From: Candidatus Gastranaerophilales bacterium
GTDB taxonomy: Bacteria; Cyanobacteriota; Vampirovibrionia; Gastranaerophilales; Gastranaerophilaceae
Direction of reading: 5' to 3'
Length of the DNA stretch: 64,000 nt
NCBI GenBank assembly: GCA_947588745.1
Contig: CANPYW010000001.1
Span: 1 to 64,000, forward strand
The position numbers and the translations under genes are program-made. The notes under the pieces were generated by a model. It searched no databases. It saw only the letters and a list, made by a program, of their open reading frames with translations, and was not told the DNA's origin. Below, piece after piece: positions 25,285 to 33,991 of this stretch (position 1 is its first letter; each line of letters opens with the position of its first letter).

Positions 25285-26229
25285 ATGATTATAAATACGG
25301 GTGGAAGAACAGACACTGTTCAATATTACAGCGAATGGCTTTTAAATAGATTTAAAGAGGGTTTTGTTTATTCAAGAAATCCGTTTTATCCATCTATTAT
25401 TACACAATATGAATTAAAACCCGAAATTGTTGATTGTGTTGTTTTTTGTTCTAAAAATTATGAGCCGATTTTAGACAGATTAAAAGAAATAACGGATAAA
25501 TTCAATACTTATTTTTTCTATACAATAACAGCTTATGAAAATGACATTGAACCCAAAGTACCATGTATTGAAAAAAGTATAGAAACTCTTTTAAAATTAG
25601 AAAGTATTATAGGTAAAAACCGCATTGCGTGGCGATATGACCCTATTTTATTAACGCAAAAATATAATATAGATTATCATATAAACACTTTTGAAAATAT
25701 GTCTAAACAACTGTCAAATCATATTAATAGGTGCATTTTCAGTTTTGTTGAAATGTATAAAAAATTATCTATAAATATGCCGGAACTAAAGCCCATGCAA
25801 GAAAAAGATAAAATTATAATTGCCAAAAGTATAGGCGAAATTGCACAAAAATATAATATCTATCTTCAAACCTGTGCAGCTCAATACGACTTTGAAAAAT
25901 ACGGTATTCACACATCCGGTTGTATAACATTAGATATTTTAGGAGAAGCTAATCATATAAAATTCAAGAAGCTAAAACACCATGGTATGAGAAAAAATTG
26001 CAATTGCATAGAATCAAGAGATATCGGATTTTATGACACATGCCCGAACGGGTGCAAATATTGTTATGCTAATTCAACACCTAAAAAAGCAGAAGAAAAC
26101 TATCAATTGCACAACCCGAATTCACCCATTTTATTTGGTACAATAAAAGAAGGTGATATTATTCAAAAAGGAAATCAAAAAAGTTTTATTAATAAAAAAG
26201 TTTCGTTTGAGAACTTGAAACTATTCTAA
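25285..26229 (+). CDS. DUF1848 protein, radical-SAM-like
   Basis: 314 residues. The start MIINTGGRTDTVQYYSEWLL and GFVYSRNPFYP are typical of DUF1848, as is a C-terminal cysteine cluster DTCPNGCKYCYANS with Cys 253, 257 and 260 in the CxxxCxxC spacing of radical SAM enzymes, plus upstream MRKNCNCIESRDIGFYDT. In this family the cluster is at the C-terminus, unlike ordinary radical SAM proteins. Substrate unknown. A truncated copy of the 5' end sits 13 kb upstream at 12414. No strong ribosome-binding site is visible before the ATG. Confidence 0.8.
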   Translation: MIINTGGRTDTVQYYSEWLLNRFKEGFVYSRNPFYPSIITQYELKPEIVDCVVFCSKNYEPILDRLKEITDKFNTYFFYTITAYENDIEPKVPCIEKSIETLLKLESIIGKNRIAWRYDPILLTQKYNIDYHINTFENMSKQLSNHINRCIFSFVEMYKKLSINMPELKPMQEKDKIIIAKSIGEIAQKYNIYLQTCAAQYDFEKYGIHTSGCITLDILGEANHIKFKKLKHHGMRKNCNCIESRDIGFYDTCPNGCKYCYANSTPKKAEENYQLHNPNSPILFGTIKEGDIIQKGNQKSFINKKVSFENLKLF

Positions 26230-26262
26230 ACACTAAATGATAGATAAATAAAGGAAATGAAG

Positions 26263-26862
26263 ATGCAATCACAAGAAAAAGAGATAACAATAGACAAATT
26301 CAGGAAATTAATGGCAGAAGGAGTACACGTTGAATTAGGTTCAGACTTATTTTTGTCTTTTCATAAATTCAGCCAAAATGCACTTAGGATAACACATGAA
26401 TTAAATAATCAATATCATACTCCGGATGAAATCAGAAAACTATTCTCAAAACTAATCCAAAACGATGTTCCTGATAGTTTTGGATTGTTTCCGCCATTTT
26501 ATACTGATTGCGGTATCAATATTAAAGTAGGAAAAAATGTCTTTATAAACGCTTGCTGTCGTTTTCAAGACCAGGGAGGAATTGAAATTGGTGATGGTGT
26601 ACTAATAGGGCATAATGTAACTATCGCAACCTTAAACCACGATTTTCATCCGGAGAAAAGGCAAAATATCACTCCAAAATCCGTCAAAATTGGAAAAAAT
26701 GCCTGGATAGGTTCAGACAGCACAATTCTGCCCGGGGTTAAAATAGGTAACGGGGCAATCGTCGGAGCAGGAAGTGTTGTTACGAAATCAATACCTGAAA
26801 ACACAATAGTAGCAGGAAATCCGGCAAGAATTATAAGAAAAATAGAGCTAAATAGCAAATAA
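26263..26862 (+). CDS. maltose/galactoside O-acetyltransferase-like (left-handed beta-helix)
   Basis: 199 residues from the ATG at 26263, which has AAAGG eight bases upstream; the ATG at 26257 is too close. An N-terminal helical domain with FHKFSQNALRITHELNNQYH is followed by hexapeptide repeats (INIKVGKNVFINACCRFQDQ, IEIGDGVLIGHNVTIATLNH, VKIGKNAWIGSDSTILPGVK, IGNGAIVGAGSVVTKSIPEN). The His in TLNHDFHP is the expected acetyl-transfer base. Such enzymes acetylate sugars with acetyl-CoA; exact acceptor unknown. It follows the DUF1848 gene by 33 bases on the same strand. Confidence 0.8.
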   Translation: MQSQEKEITIDKFRKLMAEGVHVELGSDLFLSFHKFSQNALRITHELNNQYHTPDEIRKLFSKLIQNDVPDSFGLFPPFYTDCGINIKVGKNVFINACCRFQDQGGIEIGDGVLIGHNVTIATLNHDFHPEKRQNITPKSVKIGKNAWIGSDSTILPGVKIGNGAIVGAGSVVTKSIPENTIVAGNPARIIRKIELNSK

Positions 26863-26873
26863 AAAATTAAAAA

Positions 26874-27308
26874 TTAAATTACATAATCATTGATAAATAG
26901 TTCATGTTTTTTATCAATAATATCTTTGAGTGTAATAGAGTCAAGATATTCATTAATAACTTTGTTTAAACCACGCCAAATAATTTCCGTTGCACAATCT
27001 TTACTTTTGTTACAGAAATCGGAATTATTAATACAATCTATATTTAAAAGATTTCCTTCCGCACACCTTAAAACATCACCGATTGTATATTCATCAAGAG
27101 AACGCAGCAACTTATATCCGCCTTGAGAACCCCGGCTTGTAATCAAAAAATTAGCATTATTTAACAGAGCAACAATTTGTTCCAAATACTTTTTTGATAT
27201 ACTTTGCCGTTTTGCAATATCTTTAAGCGGAACAAAACCATCTTCCTGATGTTCTGCAAGGTCAATAAGCATTCTAAGAGCGTATTCGCCTTTTGTTGAA
27301 ATCTTCAT
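26874..27308 (-). CDS. Rrf2-family transcriptional regulator, IscR-like
   Basis: 144 residues. A winged helix-turn-helix (MKISTKGEYALRMLIDLAEH, then IAKRQSISKKYLEQIVALLN and SRGSQGGYKL) is followed by three cysteines at 92, 99 and 105 (DCINNSDFCNKSKDC), close to the Cx5Cx5C of IscR that holds a [2Fe-2S] cluster; here the first gap is six. It probably senses iron-sulfur status or redox. No isc or suf genes are near. It is convergent with the acetyltransferase gene. Confidence 0.85.
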   Translation of the reverse strand: MKISTKGEYALRMLIDLAEHQEDGFVPLKDIAKRQSISKKYLEQIVALLNNANFLITSRGSQGGYKLLRSLDEYTIGDVLRCAEGNLLNIDCINNSDFCNKSKDCATEIIWRGLNKVINEYLDSITLKDIIDKKHELFINDYVI

Positions 27309-27348
27309 ACAAAGATAATACTATGATTATATATTATATTCAAGAATA

Positions 27349-29496
27349 TTAAAATTCGGGATATTTTAATTCCATATCCATTATTTCTTCAATATCTTCT
27401 ATTTTCTTGTTATTAAAAATCTTATTCAGCTCAACATCAATTCTTGGTGATATTTTTTTCGCAGCTTCAATTGTTTCTTTTGCCTCTTCATTTCTTCCTA
27501 AATGAACCAATATATTAGCTTTATTTAAATGCATTGCATACATTTTATTATTAACATCCAACATTTTATTTACCAAATCAAGTGATTTTTCATAATCATT
27601 ATAATTATCAAAATAAATAGAAATTAAATTATAATAAAATTTTAAATTTGCATTATCTATTTTTAAAAGTCTTAAATATATATTTTCTTCATCTTTTATC
27701 TTTTTTTCATTATGAAAAATATCAGCTAATTTCATAAGCGAATCCAAATCGTCGGGATTATATTTTTCCAAATACTCTGTATACAACTTTTTTGCTTCAT
27801 CAAAATTTTTATTCTTATAGTTAATAAATGCCCTGGCCTTCAACTCAACATCGGATAAATCCATATTTATTGAAGTGTGTATATCTTTATCTGAAAGCTT
27901 TATATTATGAAATTTCTTATACAGAGATTTAAAATTTATTTTTTTATGTTTCGTTGAAGCTTTATAATTCAATAAAACCAGCCTTTTAACTAATTCTTTT
28001 TGTGCTTTTTCATCAGATACCCACATTATACCGACTAAATCCATTCCATAAGTACTTTTAAAATAATTCATATAAGGTGCATAGAAGAAATAATCATAAA
28101 CTCTATTATTCTCAAAAGTATATGGTCTTATATTCGGATTAAAAGGGAAAATAGAGCCATTAGATAACTCGCCATTATTTTTATAAGACTCAGGTAAAAG
28201 CGTAATTTCGCCAAGTGAATTAAAGACTGCACATCTTAAATCTATGTTATATGACAAATTCCTTAGTTCAAACATTTTTTTAGCCGAAACGTTATAGAAA
28301 TTAACGTAAAAAAACAATAAAGGAATCATGCCGGCAATAAGAAATAAGTATAAATATTTACATTTATCTTTATAATTATAATATAGAGTACCTGCCAACA
28401 TCAATATAATAAATTCAAAAACATTTACATTTAGCACTTCAATCTCGGCTTTTTCAAACAAGAAAGAACTTCCTTCATATATACTTGTATACATAATCGT
28501 CGAAACATTGGCTAAAAACAACCCCGTTAATATAGACATTGAATATAATAAAATATACTTATTGTATTTATTTTTACCTATTAATAGTAATACCGCTAAA
28601 ACTATCATAGTAATAACAAATGCAATTTTTTTCATAAATAAATTATTAATTAAAACCTTAATAAAAGGTATGATATCTTTTAAATTGTGATTAATTTTTT
28701 CCATCATGGAATATTTATCAAAAAATAAATAAAAACATACAGTTCCGATTATAAACGGTATAATCAAATATAATAAATTTTTATTACGCAGAAGCTTTCT
28801 GTCGAAAATTAACAATAACAGAAATAAAGCAGCTAAAGAGAATAATATATTTGTTTGAAAATACTCATTATATGAAGAAATAATAAATGAATTTATGCCG
28901 CATAAAATTAACTGAAAATAATTTAATTTTTCATTATTAAAAACAATATAATAAAGCATTATAAAGAATGAAAAAAAGAAAATACAAGGAAAAAAATACT
29001 CTGATGAAATTGCCGAATCTAAAATTCTGGTTGCATTATGATAATTGCTGACATGATAAAAAGGTATACCTATAAATAAAAAAGATATTGTAAAAATTAT
29101 AGAAAATTCTTTAATTTTGATTAAACTAACTTTCTCTTTTAAATTAAAGAAAAATGATTTTGAAAAAATCCAGCATATAAGAAAATATATCAAAGGGAAA
29201 ATAACGACACCGCCAAAACCAATAGATTTAAAATCATTGGGATTAGAGTGGAACAACTTAGGCAAATAGTTTATGAATAAATAACTTCCTGCTTGAGTAG
29301 GAAATAATCCTTGTCTTGACGTAAAATAAGGATATACAAAATCCAAAACAGATAAAAATGCAAATTTTACCAAATTTATAAGCACAAAATACAATATAAA
29401 AACAGTAAATAAATTTATTATAACAGCCCATAAACCATTATTAAATTTACCCTTTTCAGACGTTGAATTGTCTAATACAGAATTATCTTCACTCAT
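27349..29496 (-). CDS. multi-pass membrane protein with C-terminal TPR repeats
   Basis: 715 residues. About eleven hydrophobic segments fill residues 20-430, with a loop GLFPTQAGSYLFINYLPKLF after the first; the layout resembles membrane glycosyltransferases of the PMT/O-antigen type, but no catalytic motif is clear. Residues about 560-700 form tetratricopeptide repeats (FINYKNKNFDEAKKLYTEYL, DSLMKLADIFHNEKKIKDEE, KANILVHLGRNEEAKETIEA). Possibly a surface glycan or protein glycosylation enzyme. AAAGGATATT precedes the ATG. A separate TPR gene lies 45 bases upstream on the same strand. Confidence 0.65.
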   Translation of the reverse strand: MSEDNSVLDNSTSEKGKFNNGLWAVIINLFTVFILYFVLINLVKFAFLSVLDFVYPYFTSRQGLFPTQAGSYLFINYLPKLFHSNPNDFKSIGFGGVVIFPLIYFLICWIFSKSFFFNLKEKVSLIKIKEFSIIFTISFLFIGIPFYHVSNYHNATRILDSAISSEYFFPCIFFFSFFIMLYYIVFNNEKLNYFQLILCGINSFIISSYNEYFQTNILFSLAALFLLLLIFDRKLLRNKNLLYLIIPFIIGTVCFYLFFDKYSMMEKINHNLKDIIPFIKVLINNLFMKKIAFVITMIVLAVLLLIGKNKYNKYILLYSMSILTGLFLANVSTIMYTSIYEGSSFLFEKAEIEVLNVNVFEFIILMLAGTLYYNYKDKCKYLYLFLIAGMIPLLFFYVNFYNVSAKKMFELRNLSYNIDLRCAVFNSLGEITLLPESYKNNGELSNGSIFPFNPNIRPYTFENNRVYDYFFYAPYMNYFKSTYGMDLVGIMWVSDEKAQKELVKRLVLLNYKASTKHKKINFKSLYKKFHNIKLSDKDIHTSINMDLSDVELKARAFINYKNKNFDEAKKLYTEYLEKYNPDDLDSLMKLADIFHNEKKIKDEENIYLRLLKIDNANLKFYYNLISIYFDNYNDYEKSLDLVNKMLDVNNKMYAMHLNKANILVHLGRNEEAKETIEAAKKISPRIDVELNKIFNNKKIEDIEEIMDMELKYPEF

Positions 29497-29541
29497 AATT
29501 TAATATCCTTTATTCAAAACAATAAAATTGCAAATGATGTA

Positions 29542-29868
29542 TTATAAACAATCGATTTCTTCTTTTATTTTATGAGTATGTTCTACCTGATTATTCAATT
29601 CAAGTGCTTTATTTATATCATCCAAAGCCGATTGTTTATCTCCAAGAGCTTTATATGCCAATGCTCTTGTTACATAATACATATCATTATCCGGTTCCAG
29701 TTCAATAGCTTTAGTCATATTTTCTATAGCTTGTTTAAAATTCCCGCTCTGACGGTCTGTTTCACCATCCAAAGCATAAAAAATAGCCGTTTTATTACCA
29801 ATTTCATTGTTAGAAACCAAACTGACCATTTTTTCTTTTTGAAATATATTTTTGAAAAAATCCCACAT
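29542..29868 (-). CDS. small TPR protein
   Basis: 108 residues. After a short N-terminus (MWDFFKNIFQKEKMVSLVSN) two TPR units follow: FYALDGETDRQSGNFKQAIE with MTKAIELEPDNDMYYVTRAL, and AYKALGDKQSALDDINKALE. TPRs mediate protein contacts. It is transcribed towards the membrane TPR gene, probably as one unit, and is divergent from the radical-SAM array. Confidence 0.7.
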   Translation of the reverse strand: MWDFFKNIFQKEKMVSLVSNNEIGNKTAIFYALDGETDRQSGNFKQAIENMTKAIELEPDNDMYYVTRALAYKALGDKQSALDDINKALELNNQVEHTHKIKEEIDCL

Positions 29869-29959
29869 AATATTAAATTATAAAGCTAAAATATAAAATT
29901 ACAATTATTTGCATTAAAAAAATTTTATTTGTATTATATCAATTAGACTGGAGTTTTTA

Positions 29960-30994
29960 ATGGTAAACAAATGCTGCGAGTTTATGCTTCATCAAATTGC
30001 ATTTTATAAAGATACAATAAGACCTTGCTGCTCATTTTCCATTCAAGGTGATATTACGCCGTTTATTAATAATTATAACGGAGAAATTAATGAGATTAAA
30101 AACTACCTTGAAAAAAGACAGAACTTTATTAAAATATTTCAAGACGGCGGTAAACCGGAATGTTATAATGGCTGCACAACATATCAAGAATGCAAAGATA
30201 ATGATGAAATTAGTTTTAAACTAAATAACATCATTATTTCAAATCATACAAAATGTTCATGTAATTGTATGTACTGCGAGCAAGCCGAATTCGGACAGAA
30301 TAAAAAATTAAAAACTTATTTGAATACCAGGATACCTTATGATATTAAGCCAATTTTATTACACTTAAGAGCAAATAATTACATTGAAGAAAATTGCAGA
30401 TATATCATCTGCGGCGGTGAATGCAGTGAGTATCCAAAAGGTGAGCTTGAATGGCTTATATACTTTTGTATGCATACAAAAGGAAATTTACTTCTTTTAA
30501 GTTCCGGAATTAATTATTCTAATGCGATTGAGAAGGCATTAAAATCTTCAGAATCAATTTTAAAGATTTCCGTTGATTCAGGTACAAAACCGACCTATGA
30601 ACGCATTAAAAGAGTAAAAGCTTATGACAGAGTGTGGAAAAATATTAAAAATTATATAAAAAGTTCTGAAAATAATTCCAAATCAAGAGTGGAATTAAAA
30701 TATATTTTGCTTAAAGATATTAATGATAATAAAAATGAAATTGATAAATTTTTAAAGAAGTGTGAAGATGTTAATTGCAGGTTTATTATTCTTGATGTTG
30801 AACATCAATACATAAAAGCCAATAAATATAACGAAACAGCAAAAAAAGAAATATCCGAATTATTGAACTATTTCTTTTCTGAAGTTTCAAAATATCCCAA
30901 TCATCCGTTTATCAGCTTAGAAGGTGTTGAAGAGGACTGGCTTTGGTCATTAGTAGATGATAAATACAACTATAAAAATGGTAAACAGAAATGA
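29960..30994 (+). CDS. radical SAM protein, tandem array copy 1
   Basis: 344 residues. An N-terminal cysteine module (NKCCEFMLHQIAFYKDTIRP with CC at 23-24, then PECYNGCTTYQEC at 67-78) precedes the radical SAM triad Cys 99, Cys 103, Cys 106 in TKCSCNCMYCEQ. Further on are CGGECSEYPKGELEWLIYF (GGE at 152-154), LKISVDSGTKPTYERIKRVK and KYILLKDINDNKNEIDKF, all positions of a SAM barrel. The extra cysteines before the triad suggest an auxiliary cluster. GGAG lies seven bases before the ATG. It ends in an ATGA overlap with copy 2. Substrate unknown. Confidence 0.85.
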   Translation: MVNKCCEFMLHQIAFYKDTIRPCCSFSIQGDITPFINNYNGEINEIKNYLEKRQNFIKIFQDGGKPECYNGCTTYQECKDNDEISFKLNNIIISNHTKCSCNCMYCEQAEFGQNKKLKTYLNTRIPYDIKPILLHLRANNYIEENCRYIICGGECSEYPKGELEWLIYFCMHTKGNLLLLSSGINYSNAIEKALKSSESILKISVDSGTKPTYERIKRVKAYDRVWKNIKNYIKSSENNSKSRVELKYILLKDINDNKNEIDKFLKKCEDVNCRFIILDVEHQYIKANKYNETAKKEISELLNYFFSEVSKYPNHPFISLEGVEEDWLWSLVDDKYNYKNGKQK

Positions 30995-31953
30995 AATTCA
31001 ATTGTTGTGATTATTTATTACACGAACTAGTTTTCGCCCAAGATACAATTATTCCATGCTGCTGTGCCCCACGACATGAGTATGAAACAAGATTTATCCG
31101 GAATTTTAACGGTATAGATTTTGATGCGGAAGAATATATCACAACAAGAAACAAATACGTTGAGTTATTCAAATCAGGCAGTGCTCCGGACTGCTGTAAA
31201 GGGTGTTCTTTTATAAAAAACAGCGAATGGGATGAAAGTCTTTATATTAAAAGAATTATTATAACGAACAGAACAAAATGCTCTTGTAATTGCATTTATT
31301 GCTCGCTTATAACAACAAGCACGCAAACAAAACAAGAATTAAATACAAGAAAGACTTATAATATAATCGAAGTTCTAAAAAATTTAAGGGAAAAAAATCT
31401 TATAAATAAGAACTGCGAATTAGTTATAGCCGGTGGAGAATGCTGTGAATATCCTAATGGCGAGCTGGAATTTATAATTTATTTTGCATTGCTTATAAAC
31501 TGTAAATTAGAAATTTTAAGTTCAGGAATTATATACTCTAAAGCCATAGAGAATGCACTTAAAACAGGTGAATGTGTCCTAAAAATTTCAGTTGATTCCG
31601 GAAGAAAATCAACTTATGAAAAAATAAAAAGAGTAAAAGCCTACGAAAAAGTATGGAAAAATCTTGGCGATTATATTAATGTTTCCCAAAATAATCTACT
31701 AGCCAAAGTAAAAATTAAATATATACTTTTACCGGGCATTAATGATAATATAAAAGAAGCAAAGGTCTTTGTAAAAAAATGCAAAGAAATAAACTGTAAA
31801 TATATTGAACTTGCAGTCGAATATTTATGGTTTGATAAGAATAAAGATTATCCTATTCCTGATTCAATCAGACGAACCGTAAAATGCATAAAGCAATCCG
31901 GAATGAATATATCCTATGAAGGTCAGTGTATAGAATATCTTGAAAAAATATAA
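30991..31953 (+). CDS. radical SAM protein, tandem array copy 2
   Basis: 320 residues, same plan as copy 1: FNCCDYLLHELVFAQDTIIP with CCC at 23-25, PDCCKGCSF near 67-73, triad Cys 97, 101, 104 in TKCSCNCIYCSL, GGECCEYPNGELEF, LKISVDSGRKSTYEKIKRVK and KYILLPGINDNIKEAK. The start overlaps the stop of copy 1 by four bases, so translation is coupled. Closest to copies 1 and 3. The C-terminus is shorter than in copy 1. The role cannot be told from sequence. Confidence 0.85.
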   Translation: MKFNCCDYLLHELVFAQDTIIPCCCAPRHEYETRFIRNFNGIDFDAEEYITTRNKYVELFKSGSAPDCCKGCSFIKNSEWDESLYIKRIIITNRTKCSCNCIYCSLITTSTQTKQELNTRKTYNIIEVLKNLREKNLINKNCELVIAGGECCEYPNGELEFIIYFALLINCKLEILSSGIIYSKAIENALKTGECVLKISVDSGRKSTYEKIKRVKAYEKVWKNLGDYINVSQNNLLAKVKIKYILLPGINDNIKEAKVFVKKCKEINCKYIELAVEYLWFDKNKDYPIPDSIRRTVKCIKQSGMNISYEGQCIEYLEKI

Positions 31954-31964
31954 AGAGATACAAA

Positions 31965-32945
31965 ATGAGATATAAATGCTGTGATTATTTACTTCACCAA
32001 ATAGTTTTTGACCAAACAGATATCAAGCCTTGTTGTGCAACATCAATGAATAAAGAATCCGCAAAATTCATTGATAATTTCAACGGTGGAGATTTTGATA
32101 TAGATGAATATATAAAACAAAGAAATCAGTATATAGAAATGTTCAAACAAGGCAACATTCCTAACTGCTGTAAAGATTGTCCTATGATTAGAGAAGATGA
32201 TTGGGATGAAAAAAATCTTTATTTTGACAGAATAATAATGGCTAATATAGCGAAATGCTCTTGTAATTGCATTTATTGCGTATATACATACAATAATCCT
32301 GAATTAAAACAGTATTATAATACAAAAAAATCTTATGATATTAAGCCTATCTTAAAAAAGTTAAGAGATAGCAACCTGTTAAACAACAATATATTGCTGA
32401 TAATAGGCGGCGGAGAATGCAGCGAATTTCCGAAAGGTGAGCTTGAATGGCTTATTTATTTTACTTCTTTTAACAACGGTAGAATACAAATTTTAAGTTC
32501 AGGAATAAAATATTCAAAAGCAATAGAACAAATATTACGCTATGGAAAAGCAGAATTATCAATTTCACCTGATTCAGGAACAAAAAAGACTTTTGAAAAA
32601 ATCAAACGAGTAAAAGCATTTGAACAAGTATGGGAAAATCTAACACGATATATTAACGCTGCCAATACAAATAAAAACGCAATGGCTGAAATTAAGTATA
32701 TTATAATTCCAAACATTAATGATAATATTTCAGAAGTAAAAAGCTTTTTAAACAAATGTAAAAAAATCAACTGCAAAAATCTGCACATAGATGTAGAACA
32801 TCACTGGTATGCCGAAAATAAAAACAAACCCGTACCTGAAAAAATAAAGACTATCATTAAATATATAAACCAAAATAAACAGGATATGTATGTTTCATAT
32901 TCGGTTGAAACTAATAATTGGCTAAATCAGTGCAACGGAGATTAA
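31965..32945 (+). CDS. radical SAM protein, tandem array copy 3
   Basis: 326 residues: YKCCDYLLHQIVFDQTDIKP with CC at 23-24, PNCCKDCPM near 67-73, triad Cys 98, 102, 105 in AKCSCNCIYCVY, GGGECSEFPKGELEWLIYF, LSISPDSGTKKTFEKIKRVK and KYIIIPNINDNISEVK. It differs from the others in having SPDSG where they have SVDSG or SVDAG. Eleven bases separate it from copy 2. Strong resemblance to copies 1 and 2 shows recent duplication. Confidence 0.85.
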   Translation: MRYKCCDYLLHQIVFDQTDIKPCCATSMNKESAKFIDNFNGGDFDIDEYIKQRNQYIEMFKQGNIPNCCKDCPMIREDDWDEKNLYFDRIIMANIAKCSCNCIYCVYTYNNPELKQYYNTKKSYDIKPILKKLRDSNLLNNNILLIIGGGECSEFPKGELEWLIYFTSFNNGRIQILSSGIKYSKAIEQILRYGKAELSISPDSGTKKTFEKIKRVKAFEQVWENLTRYINAANTNKNAMAEIKYIIIPNINDNISEVKSFLNKCKKINCKNLHIDVEHHWYAENKNKPVPEKIKTIIKYINQNKQDMYVSYSVETNNWLNQCNGD

Positions 32946-32951
32946 TAACTT

Positions 32952-33989
32952 ATGAAATATATGAGCTGCGGATTTATTCAATACGGAATTGAATTTAGAT
33001 TTGAAAATGAAATTAGACTTTGTTCTCAAGTAAGCCACATAGGCGGAGGGAAAATATATTTATTAAAAAATTTTGACCCCCAAAAACCTGACATAGATAA
33101 AATTATAAAAACCAGAGAAGAGATAATTAACAGTTTTAAGCAGGGCATTATATATCCTAATTGTAAAGGATGTATGGACTTAAAAGAAATGGACATGCCC
33201 GAAGATATTCCTAAAATTAAAATATTAGTGCTTCAATATTGGACAAAATGCAATTCAAAATGCAGCTATTGTTATACAAATCAGGATAAAGAATATTTTA
33301 ATTCACTCAAAAACTATGAAATTTATCCTATTTTAAAAGAAATGCATAAAAAGGGTATTTTAGATAACAACGGAATAGCTAACTTTTCAGGAGGCGAAGT
33401 TTCCTGTTTAAAGGAGTTTTCTAAAGTAGTTAAATTTTTAGATAAACTTAATTATTACATTATAATTAATACATCAGGCGTAAAATACGAAAGAATAATA
33501 GAAAAAAGATTGAAAAAAGGCAATGGCTGCATAGTTATTTCCGTTGATGCGGGGTCAAAGAAAGTTCACGAGAAAATAAAGCAAGTAAAAAGTTATGATA
33601 AAGTTTGGTCAAACATTAAAAATTATGCAAAACACCAAAAACTATCTCATCTTGTGAATATCAAATATATAATAGTTCCGGGAATAAATGATAATGAAGA
33701 AGAAATCAATCTATGGCTTGCTAAATGCAAAGAAGCAGGAGTTCATAATGTTGTTTTAGGTATTGATGCCAACTATTTTGAACCAAACAGAAACAATATT
33801 TTCCCTCATATATTTGATTTATTTCACAAAGCAAGAGAACACGCAGAACAAATAGGACTTCGTTTTTACATAGCAAACAGAGCAACTACAATGCTGACAA
33901 AGGGTAAATACGCAGATTCATTCTGGGAAAAATACAGATATGATGAAGGACCTTATACCGATATTTATTTTAAAGATTGCAGGATATAA
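32952..33989 (+). CDS. radical SAM protein, tandem array copy 4
   Basis: 345 residues, a more diverged member: MSCGFIQYGIEFRFENEIRL with Cys 24, PNCKGCMDL at 69-77, triad Cys 100, 104, 107 in TKCNSKCSYCYT, FSGGEVSCLKEF, VISVDAGSKKVHEKIKQVKS and KYIIVPGINDNEEEIN. The N-terminal module has single Cys where copies 1-3 have Cys pairs. GGAG is 12 bases upstream of the ATG, and copy 3 ends seven bases before it. Confidence 0.85.
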   Translation: MKYMSCGFIQYGIEFRFENEIRLCSQVSHIGGGKIYLLKNFDPQKPDIDKIIKTREEIINSFKQGIIYPNCKGCMDLKEMDMPEDIPKIKILVLQYWTKCNSKCSYCYTNQDKEYFNSLKNYEIYPILKEMHKKGILDNNGIANFSGGEVSCLKEFSKVVKFLDKLNYYIIINTSGVKYERIIEKRLKKGNGCIVISVDAGSKKVHEKIKQVKSYDKVWSNIKNYAKHQKLSHLVNIKYIIVPGINDNEEEINLWLAKCKEAGVHNVVLGIDANYFEPNRNNIFPHIFDLFHKAREHAEQIGLRFYIANRATTMLTKGKYADSFWEKYRYDEGPYTDIYFKDCRI

Positions 33990-33991
33990 TT

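Noticed and set aside
12414-25420. DUF1848 copies as attachment-site direct repeats of an integrated element
   Set aside because: The copies differ at many positions and include a frameshift; no integrase gene or tRNA is present, so a recent site-specific integration is not supported.
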